NCBI RefSeq assembly: GCF_019343455.1
Contig: NZ_CP049362.1
Location: 3,100,001-3,164,000, forward strand
Direction of reading: 5' to 3'
From: Alcaligenes ammonioxydans
Lineage (GTDB): Bacteria; Pseudomonadota; Gammaproteobacteria; Burkholderiales; Burkholderiaceae_B
Length of the DNA stretch: 64,000 bases
Shown piece by piece: positions 1 to 8,798 of this stretch (positions are counted from its first letter, which is position 1; the number at the start of each line of letters is the position of its first letter). The notes below the pieces were generated by a model, which was not told where the DNA came from, did no database searches, and worked only from the letters and a program-made list of their open reading frames with translations. The position numbers and the translations under genes are program-made.

Positions 1-1153
1 GCCTGGCCTTCCACACCAAAGGCATGACCAGTTGCCCGAACAGACTATGTGTATTGACCTGCTGTTCGTCCACTAAAGCCAAGCTGACGTGCACGACCTG
101 ACCGATGCAGATCCCCGGTGGTGTTCGCAAGGCACGAATCACACAGGCCAGCTCAACCGCCCGATTCACCGGCTCGGACTGTGCATGTGGCCAAGCAAAG
201 TGGGCCAGCAACGTAGACCCGCTGGACTGGCTTATCCATGCACCGTGCGCACGCAAAATATCAAGCAATTGCTCGTGCCAGGATTCCAGATAAGACACAG
301 CCTGATCCGACATCAGCTCCCCATCCAGATGCACCTCAGAGTCATCGGCAGGCAGCCAGGACAAGGCCAAGGCCAGCGTAGCAACCGTGCGATGACTCTG
401 GGTGGACGTTGGGGGGGCATGGCTTGCGGCCACCGGCCATTGGGCTTCAGCCAGACGGCGTGTTTCAGGGTCCGGGCGTACTCCCAGGTACTGACGCAAA
501 GCCTGCTCACAATGGGCATACGCTTGCAAGGCGGCCTGCCTGTCTCCTCTTTGCATCAAGGCACGGATCAAAAGGCGATGGTAGACCTCCTGCTCGGGGG
601 CCTGCAGCACCCAATCCTGCGCCAGTGCAAGCGCCTGATCCCACTGATGGGCCTGCAAAACCTGCTCGAACAGACGGGCACGCACGCTGAACAACTCCAG
701 GGTTAGGCGATCTTCCCAGCTTCGTCGCCAGGAAATGAACGCTTCGGCATCGGGGGATGGAATCGCGTCCAGAAAACGACCGCCATACAGGCTCAAGCGC
801 TGCAACAGACACGCGTTCTGCGCGGCATCGGCCTGCATGAATTCCAGCACATCCACCTGCACACATTCAGGCTTGAACGCCATGGCGCCTTCGGCGTGGG
901 CGACCAGGCAAACAGCCTGCTCGCCCAAGGCCTTGCGCAACACATGCAAGGCATGACGCAAGCGTGATAGCGCCTTGTCGCGTGCCAGATCCGGCCACAG
1001 CATATGTGCCAGCCGCTCACGATGCAGCACTTTGCCGTTCGCCAGGCACAGCACCGCCGCCAGCAGTTTGACCTTGTCATAGCTCAGCGATGCGGTGCGA
1101 TCCACCTGATCGACCGTAAAGCGAAATGGGCCCAGCAAACCTAGCACGATCAT
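1..1153 (-). CDS. SARP/BTAD-family transcriptional regulator, N-terminal part (cut by window edge)
   Basis: Reading frame opens at ATG 1153 and runs off the left edge with 384 codons visible, so the protein is partial. Residues 1 to about 95 read as an OmpR/SARP-like winged helix (LLGPFRFTVD at the start, ERLAHMLWPDLARDKALSRL in the recognition region). Residues about 100-240 look like a bacterial transcriptional activator domain (BTAD) of TPR type, ending in the typical LGVRPDPETRRLAE. After a linker, residues from about 260 (ATLALALSWLPADD, GAWISQSSGSTLLAHFAW) resemble a degenerate nucleotide-cyclase-homology domain, as found in large BTAD regulators that continue with an ATPase and TPR repeats. 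Such proteins are DNA-binding activators. It diverges from the acyl-CoA ligase at 1522, a plausible target. The domain calls are from pattern memory; the ligand is unknown. Confidence 0.75.
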   Translation of the reverse strand, partial: MIVLGLLGPFRFTVDQVDRTASLSYDKVKLLAAVLCLANGKVLHRERLAHMLWPDLARDKALSRLRHALHVLRKALGEQAVCLVAHAEGAMAFKPECVQVDVLEFMQADAAQNACLLQRLSLYGGRFLDAIPSPDAEAFISWRRSWEDRLTLELFSVRARLFEQVLQAHQWDQALALAQDWVLQAPEQEVYHRLLIRALMQRGDRQAALQAYAHCEQALRQYLGVRPDPETRRLAEAQWPVAASHAPPTSTQSHRTVATLALALSWLPADDSEVHLDGELMSDQAVSYLESWHEQLLDILRAHGAWISQSSGSTLLAHFAWPHAQSEPVNRAVELACVIRALRTPPGICIGQVVHVSLALVDEQQVNTHSLFGQLVMPLVWKAR

Positions 1154-1521
1154 TGAACGATGCTCCGAGCACAGGGCTCTTTGCGCCCAGCCTCTCTCGT
1201 GTCAAATTGACAGCAAATCCGACACTATGTCTAAAAAAAGCTGTAATTAGCTGCCGATTGTACTCAACGCCCTTCTTTGTTCAATCAAAAGAGTGTTAAT
1301 TGTGTCTAGAAATTTCCCCATCTCCTCGCTTCTGGGCAAGCCTTGGGATGGCGCAAACACCCTCAAACGACCACATAGACGCATCTGTGAGTTTTAGGCT
1401 ACTGTTCTTGAAGAGGCCATGACAGTCAGTGGTAACCATTCATCCATTTGCTGCCCACATCCCATGCTGTCAGGCCGGCCTGTCAATTCCGTTTGATTGA
1501 CTCCCAGGGAGGATGGAAACC
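1154..1521. other. Divergent intergenic region with two palindromes
   Basis: This spacer must carry the promoters of the BTAD regulator (leftward) and the acyl-CoA ligase (rightward). A perfect 12-bp palindrome, CAGGCCGGCCTG, lies at 1471-1482. It abuts an inverted repeat GTCAAT-N8-ATTGAC (1482-1487 and 1496-1501) just before the ribosome binding site. These could be operators for the ligase gene. I saw no convincing consensus promoter. Confidence 0.35.
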
Positions 1522-3168
1522 ATGCTTGGCATGATGATGAATACCCCGCTGTTAGTGTCATCCATACTGCGTCATGCAGCGAACTATCACGCAGACACAG
1601 AGATCGTCTCCCAAACCGTTGAAGGCCCGGTACACCGGTACACCTATAGCGACCTGTCCAAACGCAGTCAGAAGCTGGCCAATGCACTCCAGAACATGGG
1701 ACTGAAACACGGTGACCGTGTCGCAACCCTGGCCTGGAATGGCTATCGCCATCTGGAGCTGTATTACGGTGTTTCCGGGTCGGGGCTGGTGTGTCATACC
1801 ATCAACCCACGTCTGTTTCAGGATCAAATTGCCTACATCATCGAACATGCCGCTGATAGCGTCCTGTTCGCCGACCTGACGTTTATGCCGATTCTGGAGA
1901 CCTTGGCCCCCCAGTTGTCCACACTGAAAGCCGTGGTCATCATGACGGACGAGGCACACATGCCCCAATCCGACCTGCTGCCCAATCTGCGCTGCTATGA
2001 GACCCTGATTGCGGCCGAATCCGACCATTTCGAGTGGCCCGTATTCGACGAAAATACAGCATCGGGCCTGTGCTACACCTCCGGTACCACGGGCAAACCC
2101 AAAGGGGTGCTCTACAGCCATCGCTCCACCATCTTGCACGCCTTTGCCCTGAGCCTGCCCGACGCCCTGTGTCTGTCGGCCAACGACACCATCACCCCCA
2201 TCGTGCCCATGTTCCACGTCAATGCCTGGGGTCTGCCCTACGCCGCCTTGATGGTGGGCGCCAAGCTGGTCTTGCCGGGCCCGAAACTGGACGGCGCCAG
2301 CCTGTACACGCTGTTTGAGAAGGAAGGGGTCACCATGACGGCCGGCGTACCCACCGTCTGGCTGGGGCTGCTGGACTGGATGCAGGCCAATGGCAAAACC
2401 TTCAGTAGCTTGCAACGTCTGGTGATCGGCGGCTCATCAGCTCCTCCGGTCATGATCAGCCGCTTCCAGAAGCTGGGCGTCCAAGTGCGCCACGCCTGGG
2501 GTATGACGGAAACCAGCCCCGTCGGTCTGGCGGCGGCCTTGTTGCCTAAACACGAGGCTTTGCCTGACAAGGAGAAACTCAAGTTGCTGGCCAAACAAGG
2601 TCGTCCTCTGTTTGGCGTCGAGTTCCGCGTGGACGGCGATGATGGTCAGCCTATTGCTCGTGACGGCAAGATGTTCGGTGCCATGCTGGTGCGCGGCCCG
2701 TGGATTGCCAGCGCCTACTTCAATAGCACGGATACCTCTGCCCACACCGAAGATGGCTGGTTCAATACGGGCGATGTAGTCACTATTGATCAGGACGGCT
2801 TCATCCAGATCGTGGACCGGAGCAAGGACGTGGTGAAATCCGGTGGCGAATGGATCAGCTCGATAGAACTGGAAAACATTGCCCAGGCTCATCCGGCCAT
2901 CAAGGAAGCGGCCGTGGTGGCCAGACCCGACGAGCGCTGGGGCGAACGGCCAGTCCTGGTCGTGCAATTGCAAGACGACGCCACCTTCACCAAGCAGGAC
3001 ATGATCGAGTTATATACCGAGCAAGTCTCCAAATGGAGCATTCCTGACGATCTGATCGTGGTGGACGAACTGCCCCACACGGCAACCGGCAAGCTCTTGA
3101 AAACCGCCATTCGCAAGCTGATACAAGAGGAACTGGACAAATTGGCGGCCGACAAAAAGGCAAATTAA
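1522..3168 (+). CDS. Acyl-CoA synthetase (AMP-forming), AlkK/DmdB-like
   Basis: A 548-residue adenylate-forming enzyme that would activate a fatty or short substituted acid to its acyl-CoA through an acyl-AMP. Visible motifs are the P-loop-like [12 protein letters not shown] (about residue 184), [10 protein letters not shown] (about 325), DGWFNTGDV (about 411), the hinge [16 protein letters not shown] (about 431) and the C-terminal TATGKLLK with the catalytic lysine (about 520). The beginning [14 protein letters not shown] is typical of the medium-chain AlkK / methylthiopropionate ligase DmdB group. I chose ATG 1522 over the in-frame ATG 1513 because the GGAGG at 1508-1512 touches 1513 but is nine bases from 1522. 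It stands alone and diverges from the BTAD regulator. Substrate cannot be read from sequence. Confidence 0.88.
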   Translation: MLGMMMNTPLLVSSILRHAANYHADTEIVSQTVEGPVHRYTYSDLSKRSQKLANALQNMGLKHGDRVATLAWNGYRHLELYYGVSGSGLVCHTINPRLFQDQIAYIIEHAADSVLFADLTFMPILETLAPQLSTLKAVVIMTDEAHMPQSDLLPNLRCYETLIAAESDHFEWPVFDENTASGLCYTSGTTGKPKGVLYSHRSTILHAFALSLPDALCLSANDTITPIVPMFHVNAWGLPYAALMVGAKLVLPGPKLDGASLYTLFEKEGVTMTAGVPTVWLGLLDWMQANGKTFSSLQRLVIGGSSAPPVMISRFQKLGVQVRHAWGMTETSPVGLAAALLPKHEALPDKEKLKLLAKQGRPLFGVEFRVDGDDGQPIARDGKMFGAMLVRGPWIASAYFNSTDTSAHTEDGWFNTGDVVTIDQDGFIQIVDRSKDVVKSGGEWISSIELENIAQAHPAIKEAAVVARPDERWGERPVLVVQLQDDATFTKQDMIELYTEQVSKWSIPDDLIVVDELPHTATGKLLKTAIRKLIQEELDKLAADKKAN

Positions 3169-3214
3169 GGAACAGGCGTGCCGCGAAGGCGTAAGGCGGG
3201 AACCGCGGCACGGA

Positions 3215-3345
3215 TGCCTTCCATTATTTTTATACCAATTTTCATTATTTTATTTTTTATTGTTTTATATTTTTAATATCAATAGCCATATTAAATATTT
3301 TTCTTTTAATAAAAAACAAAACCCATTAATTTTTTAATTGTACTG
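3215..3345. other. Extremely A+T-rich intergenic block
   Basis: Between the acyl-CoA ligase and the end of lysE the sequence turns almost entirely A and T. By hand count 3241-3340 holds only 12 G or C in 100 bases, against a window average well above 50%. There is no ORF. It contains many A and T tracts, which would make bent DNA suited to xenogeneic-silencer (H-NS-like) binding. Before it, GTGCCGCG (3178-3185) pairs with CGCGGCAC (about 3204-3211), a possible weak terminator for the ligase. Confidence 0.6.
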
Positions 3346-3376
3346 ACAACGCCCTTTGGGAGACCAGACGGGCAAA

Positions 3377-3416
3377 GCATGCTGACATCCGGCCTGCGCC
3401 CGTAGCGTCAGCATGC
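3377..3416 (-). terminator. Hairpin at the end of the lysE-type gene
   Basis: Perfect 10-bp inverted repeat GCATGCTGAC (3377-3386) / GTCAGCATGC (3407-3416) with a 20-base loop, immediately beyond the leftward stop codon at 3421. The following T tract (CTTTG) is poor, so it may be a weak or Rho-assisted terminator. Confidence 0.5.
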
Positions 3417-3420
3417 CTCT

Positions 3421-4047
3421 TTATGACACCGCGTTGGCAAACAGTAGCGAGGCCCCCAAGCCAAACAAGGCCGCCCCAATCCCTCTGTCCAAGATCCCTT
3501 GTCGAGCCAGCAAAAGGGTACGCAAATGCATCGTTGAAAATGCCAGGGCCACGATGCTAAACCAGACCCAATGGAGCAAAGACATCAGCAAACCATAGGC
3601 CAAATTCAGCCACAAGGGCGCGTTTGGCTGCACACACTGTGTGAACGTGGCCACAACAAACAACATGGTTTTAGGATTCAGAGCATTGGTCAGGAAACCC
3701 ATACCAAAAGCTTGCCAGGCGCTGGGCGTATTTCCCGTTACCTCCCCTACCGTCAGCCCAGCGGCGTTATGAAAAGTCCGGTAACCCAGGTACATCACGT
3801 ACAGGGCACCCGCCCCCTTCATCAGCCAAAACACACCAGGCGACTGCGTAATCAAAATTGCCAGCCCGAACACGGTATAGAGTACATGCACCTGCACACC
3901 GACCGCGATACCCAGGGCCGAGATCAAGGCGATCTTGCGTCCAAAACCATAGCCATTGCGCGTGACCAGGGCAAAGTCAGGTCCAGGGCTGACCACCGCC
4001 AAAAGAGTGATAGTGGCAACTGCCAAGAGTTCATACATTTCTAACAA
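3421..4047 (-). CDS. LysE/RhtB family amino-acid exporter
   Basis: A 208-residue inner-membrane protein with about six hydrophobic segments. The N-terminus has the family signature (LLAVVSPGPDFALVTRNGYG), where SPGP is the conserved helix-break motif of LysE/RhtB exporters. This family expels amino acids such as lysine, arginine, threonine or homoserine lactone. Length matches the usual 200-210 residues. It diverges from a LysR-type gene beginning at 4390, the common exporter/regulator arrangement, so the LysR protein probably controls it in response to the exported compound. The substrate is not predictable. Confidence 0.88.
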   Translation of the reverse strand: MLEMYELLAVATITLLAVVSPGPDFALVTRNGYGFGRKIALISALGIAVGVQVHVLYTVFGLAILITQSPGVFWLMKGAGALYVMYLGYRTFHNAAGLTVGEVTGNTPSAWQAFGMGFLTNALNPKTMLFVVATFTQCVQPNAPLWLNLAYGLLMSLLHWVWFSIVALAFSTMHLRTLLLARQGILDRGIGAALFGLGASLLFANAVS

Positions 4048-4389
4048 GCCTAAGTTTGATGAAATCGGGGTGACAAGCTAGATTGCCGCCCGCCAAAAGC
4101 AGGGGTTCGTCCTACACTCTACGAATGGGTTGGCCACGCTGAGCTCGTTCTGTCCATCGGCAAAAACTGCTTGCCTCAGACAGGGAGAATCCTTCCTGGC
4201 GACGCATGTATTCATCGAATATCCATCGTTCTTGTTATTCTTTATGAAAACAGCGCTAATTTTTAAACGATGAAATAAACTCCCCATAACCTTTTATTTA
4301 ACTAGCTGACACAGAATTTCATTATTGATAATCCGGTGCTAATTTAAAAACGATAAATTCTGCGCCTTTTCTGTGAGTTTTCATTGACT
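4048..4389. promoter_or_regulatory. lysE/lysR divergent control region
   Basis: A 342-base A+T-rich spacer between the LysE-type and LysR-type genes, with no credible ORF. It carries two direct repeats (see the repeat at 4255-4359). LysR regulators usually bind upstream of a divergent target, so this is the likely binding region; the exact sites are inference. Confidence 0.45.
4255..4359. repeat. Pair of 22-bp imperfect direct repeats
   Basis: GCTAATTTTTAAACGATGAA at 4255 onward recurs as GCTAATTTAAAAACGATAAA at 4338 onward. Over 22 bases 18 match. Start-to-start spacing is 83 bp, near eight helical turns. Such phased copies upstream of a LysR gene may be regulator binding sites. Confidence 0.5.
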
Positions 4390-5247
4390 ATGCATCTTCC
4401 CAACCTCACGGCCTTCCGCTACTTCGACACCGCGGCTCAGGCAGGCAGTTTTGTGCAGGCAGCCCAACTGCTGCATGTCACTCATGGTGCAGTCAGCCGC
4501 CAGATTCGGGCGTTGGAAGAATCGTTAGGCGTGGAACTGTTTGAAAGACGAAATCGGGCCGTCTTTCTGACACCGGCAGGCCGCCAGCTACTACACGTCA
4601 CCACCCCCATGTTTGAGCGTCTGGAGGATGTGGTCCGTCAGTTGCAGCACACTCAGCGTGAGCATGCCCTGGCCGTATCCTGTGAGCCCACCATCGCCAT
4701 GAAGTGGCTGATTCCCCGCCTGGGCAATTTCCATGCGCTGCATCCCACCATCACCGTGCATTTGATTACAGCGGGAGGGCCGGTAAACTTTGCTCAAATG
4801 GGCGTGGATCTCGCCATCCGTCGTGATGACTTTCATTGGGCGGACTCGGTCTGCGGCTTGAGGTTGTGCGAGGAAACGATCGGGCCCGTTTGCCAGCCCC
4901 ATTACCCCTACAACGAGGAGGCGGGCCAGCAGGTGCTCATACAGAGCAGTTCCCGCCCTCAAGCCTGGGCCACCTGGGAGCGGCTGAGCGGCCAATCTCT
5001 CCACGCGGCCAACAAGCTGGAGCTGGAACATTTTTATTTATGCATTCAGGCCGCCATGTCCGGACAAGGCATAGCCCTGGTGTCGCGTTTAATGGTGGAA
5101 GACGAACTGAAAAGCGGTCAGCTCATCGCCCCGCAGGGCTTTATTCCGGACGGCTCGGCGTACTACCTGCTCTCTCCCCAGACTCTGGATCAGAATCCTC
5201 GCGCAGAAGTGTTTGCCGACTGGTTAAGTGAACAACTGACCGCCTAG
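4390..5247 (+). CDS. LysR-family transcriptional regulator (GcvA-like)
   Basis: About 285 residues. The N-terminal winged helix-turn-helix is clear (FVQAAQLLHVTHGAVSRQIR, then ALEESLGVELFERR and LTPAGRQLL). The rest is the usual two-lobed periplasmic-binding-protein-like effector domain. The pattern of LTAFRYFDTAAQAGSF and the ligand domain resembles the GcvA/AmpR branch. I start at ATG 4390 (MHLPNL) rather than the TTG two codons upstream. It diverges from the LysE exporter and probably regulates it and itself. Confidence 0.88.
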   Translation: MHLPNLTAFRYFDTAAQAGSFVQAAQLLHVTHGAVSRQIRALEESLGVELFERRNRAVFLTPAGRQLLHVTTPMFERLEDVVRQLQHTQREHALAVSCEPTIAMKWLIPRLGNFHALHPTITVHLITAGGPVNFAQMGVDLAIRRDDFHWADSVCGLRLCEETIGPVCQPHYPYNEEAGQQVLIQSSSRPQAWATWERLSGQSLHAANKLELEHFYLCIQAAMSGQGIALVSRLMVEDELKSGQLIAPQGFIPDGSAYYLLSPQTLDQNPRAEVFADWLSEQLTA

Positions 5248-5846
5248 CACTGCTCGGCTCGGCTGGCAAATCACACCATGCACCCAGTTGCTGGGCCCAC
5301 GACTGCTCATGCCACTCATGCCGCTCATGCGGTGAGATCGTACCGATCGTTGTTCTGAACGCTGCTGTTGCCCTTGTTGCTATCCTTGCTGTTGCTCTCA
5401 TTGCGCTTGCTGTGGTCTCTGTCCTGGCCGTTGGTATCTCTTCGGCGCTGGTCCCTGCTGCTATTGCTGTTGTGATGATTGTTGCCATGGCTATGGCTAT
5501 TAGTGTGGTGTCTGCGTCTATCGTTGCCTTGACCTGCCCCTCCCGGAACTGAGCGTTCGCGATGGCCTTGGCTTCGGTCGTGGCCTCGGCCTTGGTGACG
5601 GCCCCTGCTCAGATCTTGGCCTCAATCTTGATCCGGCTCCTGGTCGCGGTCTGCGCTCGCTTCCGAGTTGGCAGGTGTTCCCTGTCCTGACCTCAGCCCC
5701 GGCTGGGGTCTTGGCCCTGAGCTTGACCAATACCGTAGCGATTGTCTTCATGTCTCAAAAGCATCCGTAGTCTGGAGTCTGAAGTCTCCAAAAAACAAAC
5801 ATAAATATTTAGTTCAATGATTGTTGAATTATTGTATTATCGCCCT
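5248..5846. other. Low-complexity intergenic region before the ars operon
   Basis: About 600 bases between lysR and arsR with strong compositional bias. 5276-5335 has tandem-like units (CATGCCACT, CATGCCGCT, CATGCGG). 5340-5530 is an alternating GCTGTTGCT-type stretch, and 5555-5690 consists of degenerate GGCCTTGGC/CGGTC units. Translated on the top strand, 5331-5553 gives a run of V/A/I/L without a start codon. On the bottom strand 5751-5518 gives an Arg/Pro-rich peptide beginning MKTIATVLVKL. Neither looks like a normal protein. I regard it as simple-sequence DNA or a decayed gene; a real small bottom-strand ORF at 5751-5518 is not excluded. Confidence 0.45.
5813..5840 (+). promoter_or_regulatory. 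Candidate arsR operator and promoter
   Basis: A perfect inverted repeat TTCAA-N6-TTGAA spans 5813-5828, the size and composition expected for an ArsR-family operator. It overlaps a plausible promoter: TTCAAT (5813) as -35, 16 bases, TATTAT (5835-5840) as -10. That places the transcription start at about ATG 5847, so the arsR mRNA may be leaderless. No Shine-Dalgarno sequence is visible. Confidence 0.5.
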
Positions 5847-6170
5847 ATGGAAGAATCTCACGTTATCCGCTCTCTGGCTGCTCTGGCCCATGAAGCCCGT
5901 CTCCGGGTGTTTCGCGCCCTGGTCGTCACCGGCCCATCTGGGCTGACGCCGGGCTCCCTGGCCGAACAATTGGGGATTGCGCCCAATGCTTTGTCCTTTC
6001 ACTTGAAAGAGCTCAGCCATGCCGGACTGATTCACGCCGAGCGTCAAGGTCGCAATCTGTTGTACAGCGTCACCTTTTCCACCATGAACGACTTGCTCGC
6101 CTACCTGACCGAGAACTGCTGTCAGGGCGAGGACTGCGGCACCGCGTCAGACGCGTGCCGGCAATGCTAA
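5847..6170 (+). CDS. arsR: ArsR-family arsenic-responsive repressor
   Basis: A 107-residue winged-helix repressor that would release DNA when it binds arsenite or antimonite. The helix-turn-helix lies at about residues 37-60 ([19 protein letters not shown]), followed by the wing ([13 protein letters not shown]). The canonical ELCVCDL metal site in the recognition helix is absent. Instead cysteines cluster at the C-terminus (C91, C92, C97, C104, C107), resembling the C-terminal arsenite site of Acidithiobacillus-type ArsR. I use ATG 5847, since the in-frame ATG at 5817 lies inside the inverted-repeat operator. First gene of an arsRBCH operon; autoregulation is expected. Confidence 0.9.
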   Translation: MEESHVIRSLAALAHEARLRVFRALVVTGPSGLTPGSLAEQLGIAPNALSFHLKELSHAGLIHAERQGRNLLYSVTFSTMNDLLAYLTENCCQGEDCGTASDACRQC

Positions 6171-6192
6171 ACCGGCCTCGGAACGCTACACC

Positions 6193-7482
6193 ATGCTTGC
6201 TGCAATACTGATTTTCATCACCACCTTGACGCTTGTCATCTGGCAACCCAAAGGCCTGGGTATAGGCTGGAGCGCCTCCCTGGGGGCTGCCGCGGCCTTG
6301 TTGCTCGGGGTAGTGCAATGGACAGATCTGGCCCTGGTCTGGAATATTGTCTGGAACGCCACTGCCACCTTTGTGGCCATTATCATCATCAGCCTGTTGC
6401 TGGATGAGGCGGGCTTTTTTGAATGGGCCGCCCTTCACGTGGCACGCTGGGGAGCTGGCAATGGACGCCGGCTTTTTGCCTTTATCGTGATTCTGGGCGC
6501 AGCGGTTTCGGCCTTGTTTGCCAATGATGGGGCAGCCCTGATACTGACGCCTATCGTCATGGCCATGTTGCTGGCATTGGGCTTCTCGGCCCCTGCCACC
6601 CTGGCATTTGTCATGGCAGCGGGTTTTATCGCCGACACCGCCAGTTTGCCGCTGGTTGTCTCCAACCTGGTGAACATCGTCTCTGCGGACTACTTCAAAC
6701 TGGGCTTCACGGACTATGCCTGGGTCATGGCGCCCGTCAATCTCGTGTCCGTGCTGAGCAGCCTGATTGTCCTGATACTGTATTTCCGGCGCGACATCCC
6801 CGTCCGCTATCACCTGGAGCAATTACGACAACCCTCGCAGGCCATCAAGGACATCGCCACTTTCAGGGCTGGCTGGCTCATCCTGGCTTTACTGCTGACC
6901 GGTTTTTTTGCGCTGGAGCCCTTGGGTATTCCCATTAGTGCAATTGCCGCCACCGGTGCGCTCATCCTGCTGGCCGTTGCCGCCCGCGGCACGACCATCA
7001 ACACCAAAAAAGTGCTGCAGGGCGCGCCCTGGCAAATTGTCGTGTTCTCGCTGGGCATGTATCTGGTGGTATACGGGCTGCGCAATGCAGGGCTAACAGA
7101 CTATCTGGCTTTATTGCTGGACAAATTTGCTGAGGCTGGCGTGTGGGGCGCAGCGATGGGGACCGGCATGCTATCCGCCTTCCTGTCCTCAATCATGAAC
7201 AATATGCCCACTGTACTGGTCACCGCCCTGTCCATTGACGCCTCCAGCGCCCAAGGCGCCGTCAAAGAAGCCATGATATATGCCAACGTCATCGGCAGCG
7301 ACCTGGGCCCCAAGTTCACGCCGATAGGCAGTCTGGCTACCCTCTTATGGCTGCATGTGCTGGCGCGTAAAGGCACCACCCTCAGTTGGGCCTATTACTT
7401 CAAGGTAGGGGTCATTCTGACTACCCCCGTCTTGCTGATTACCCTTGCCGCTCTGGCACTACGCCTCGATCTCGTCGCCTGA
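6193..7482 (+). CDS. arsB: Arsenite efflux permease ArsB
   Basis: A 429-residue inner-membrane protein with about eleven or twelve hydrophobic segments, the usual size of ArsB. It extrudes arsenite or antimonite, driven by the proton gradient. Recognisable family stretches include [16 protein letters not shown] (about residues 113-128), [19 protein letters not shown] (about 145-163) and [14 protein letters not shown] (about 335). It starts 22 bases after arsR and is followed 22 bases later by arsC, fitting one operon. No arsA ATPase gene is present, so the pump would work alone. Confidence 0.93.
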   Translation: MLAAILIFITTLTLVIWQPKGLGIGWSASLGAAAALLLGVVQWTDLALVWNIVWNATATFVAIIIISLLLDEAGFFEWAALHVARWGAGNGRRLFAFIVILGAAVSALFANDGAALILTPIVMAMLLALGFSAPATLAFVMAAGFIADTASLPLVVSNLVNIVSADYFKLGFTDYAWVMAPVNLVSVLSSLIVLILYFRRDIPVRYHLEQLRQPSQAIKDIATFRAGWLILALLLTGFFALEPLGIPISAIAATGALILLAVAARGTTINTKKVLQGAPWQIVVFSLGMYLVVYGLRNAGLTDYLALLLDKFAEAGVWGAAMGTGMLSAFLSSIMNNMPTVLVTALSIDASSAQGAVKEAMIYANVIGSDLGPKFTPIGSLATLLWLHVLARKGTTLSWAYYFKVGVILTTPVLLITLAALALRLDLVA

Positions 7483-7504
7483 GCCGCTCACACGAAACAA
7501 CGCC

Positions 7505-7930
7505 ATGACAGACATCATCATCTATCACAACCCCGCTTGCGGCACTTCCAGAAATACACTGGCCCTGATTCGCAATAGCGGACAAGAACCCACCATCATC
7601 GAGTATCTGAAAACGCCGCCCGAGCGCGATACCCTGATTCAACTGATTCGAGATTGCGGTCTGAGCGTGCGCGAGATTCTGCGACAGAAAGGAACGCCCT
7701 ATGAAGAACTGCATTTAGGCGATCCTACGTGGACTGATGAACAACTCATTGACTTCATGCTGGAGCATCCCATTCTGATCAACCGGCCCATTGTCGTCAC
7801 ACCACGGGGCACACGTTTGTGCCGCCCTTCGGAACAGGTACTGGAAATACTTCCACGACCACAACAAGGAGCCTTTCGCAAAGAGGACGGCCAAGCCATC
7901 ATTGATGAACACGGACAAAGAATTGAATAA
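7505..7930 (+). CDS. arsC: Glutaredoxin-linked arsenate reductase
   Basis: A 141-residue ArsC of the glutaredoxin-dependent (plasmid R773-type) class, converting arsenate to arsenite for export by ArsB. The catalytic cysteine is C12 in [12 protein letters not shown]; the helpers [10 protein letters not shown] and [16 protein letters not shown] supply the arginines that bind arsenate. The length equals the family norm. ATG 7505 was chosen because the longer in-frame opening at 7445 would lie inside arsB and add residues not found in the family. Its 3' end overlaps the start of arsH. Confidence 0.94.
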   Translation: MTDIIIYHNPACGTSRNTLALIRNSGQEPTIIEYLKTPPERDTLIQLIRDCGLSVREILRQKGTPYEELHLGDPTWTDEQLIDFMLEHPILINRPIVVTPRGTRLCRPSEQVLEILPRPQQGAFRKEDGQAIIDEHGQRIE

Positions 7931-8639
7931 AGCTGACTTAGCCCATCTGGACGAACAAGCGTTCAGAGTCCCGGATCTGGCAGAACTGCTGCCCAAGGAT
8001 CGTGCAACCCACCCACCTCGCATCCTGCTGTTGTACGGTTCCTTGAGGGAACGATCCTACAGCCGCTTTTTGACCTGGGAAGCCGCACGACTATTGGAAG
8101 CAATGGGAGCAGAAACCAGGGTTTTCGACCCACAGGGCCTGCCCCTGCCTGAGGGCGCGACAGATGACCACCCCAAAGTACAGGAGCTGCGTCAGTTAGT
8201 GCAGTGGGCTGAAGGCATGGTCTGGACCTCGCCCGAACGACACGGCGCCATGACTAGCGTCCTGAAAGCACAAATTGACTGGATACCGTTAAGTATTGGC
8301 GCGATTCGCCCGACTCAAGGCAAAACACTGGCGCTGATGCAAGTATCGGGCGGCTCCCAGTCATTTAATGCGTTGAACCAGATGCGGGTGTTGGGCCGCT
8401 GGATGCGTCTGATCACCATCCCCAACCAGTCTTCGGTCGCCAAAGCCTTTTTGGAGTTTGACGAAGAAGGCCGCATGAAGCCCTCGTCCTACTATGAACG
8501 GGTGGTGGATGTGATGGAAGAATTGGTGAAGTTCACCTTGCTGACGCGCGACTGCGCTGCTTATCTGGTGGATAGGTACAGCGAACGCAAGGAAACGGCG
8601 CAGGAATTATCCAGGCGGGTGAATCAAAGAAGCATTTAA
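7905..8639 (+). CDS. arsH: ArsH, NADPH-dependent FMN oxidoreductase of arsenic resistance
   Basis: A 244-residue flavodoxin-fold protein. The FMN phosphate loop is [17 protein letters not shown] (about residues 43-59), and [20 protein letters not shown] (about 107) is the conserved family core. ArsH enzymes oxidise trivalent organoarsenicals and give resistance to them. The proposed ATG 7905 overlaps arsC by 26 bases in another frame, suggesting translational coupling; a start slightly downstream (TTG 7923) cannot be excluded. Its presence hints that the operon deals with methylated or phenyl arsenicals as well as arsenite. Confidence 0.92.
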   Translation: MNTDKELNKADLAHLDEQAFRVPDLAELLPKDRATHPPRILLLYGSLRERSYSRFLTWEAARLLEAMGAETRVFDPQGLPLPEGATDDHPKVQELRQLVQWAEGMVWTSPERHGAMTSVLKAQIDWIPLSIGAIRPTQGKTLALMQVSGGSQSFNALNQMRVLGRWMRLITIPNQSSVAKAFLEFDEEGRMKPSSYYERVVDVMEELVKFTLLTRDCAAYLVDRYSERKETAQELSRRVNQRSI

Positions 8640-8741
8640 AAGGTGACACCGCCTGAACAGCGCCATTTCGCTTTTCACGGCCTTGCCTGGCCCTGTTAAC
8701 GATAAGGTACACAGGGCTGAGCGATTCACGTCATGAACCAA

Positions 8742-8769
8742 GCCCTCGAAACCATTCGGCTTCGAGGGC
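8742..8769. terminator. Hairpin between convergent arsH and the secreted-protein gene
   Basis: Perfect 9-bp stem GCCCTCGAA (8742-8750) / TTCGAGGGC (8761-8769) with a 10-base loop, between two converging genes. The trailing T tracts are weak on both strands. Confidence 0.5.
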
Positions 8770-8798
8770 CAGAGTCACAGCTTATAGTCGCAATGACC

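Noticed and set aside
4078..4287. Short bottom-strand ORF in the lysE/lysR spacer
   Set aside because: No ribosome binding site, atypical peptide, and it lies in the expected regulatory region with direct repeats.
5331..5553. Top-strand hydrophobic frame that could be a membrane protein
   Set aside because: No start codon or ribosome binding site, and the composition follows from the simple-sequence DNA.
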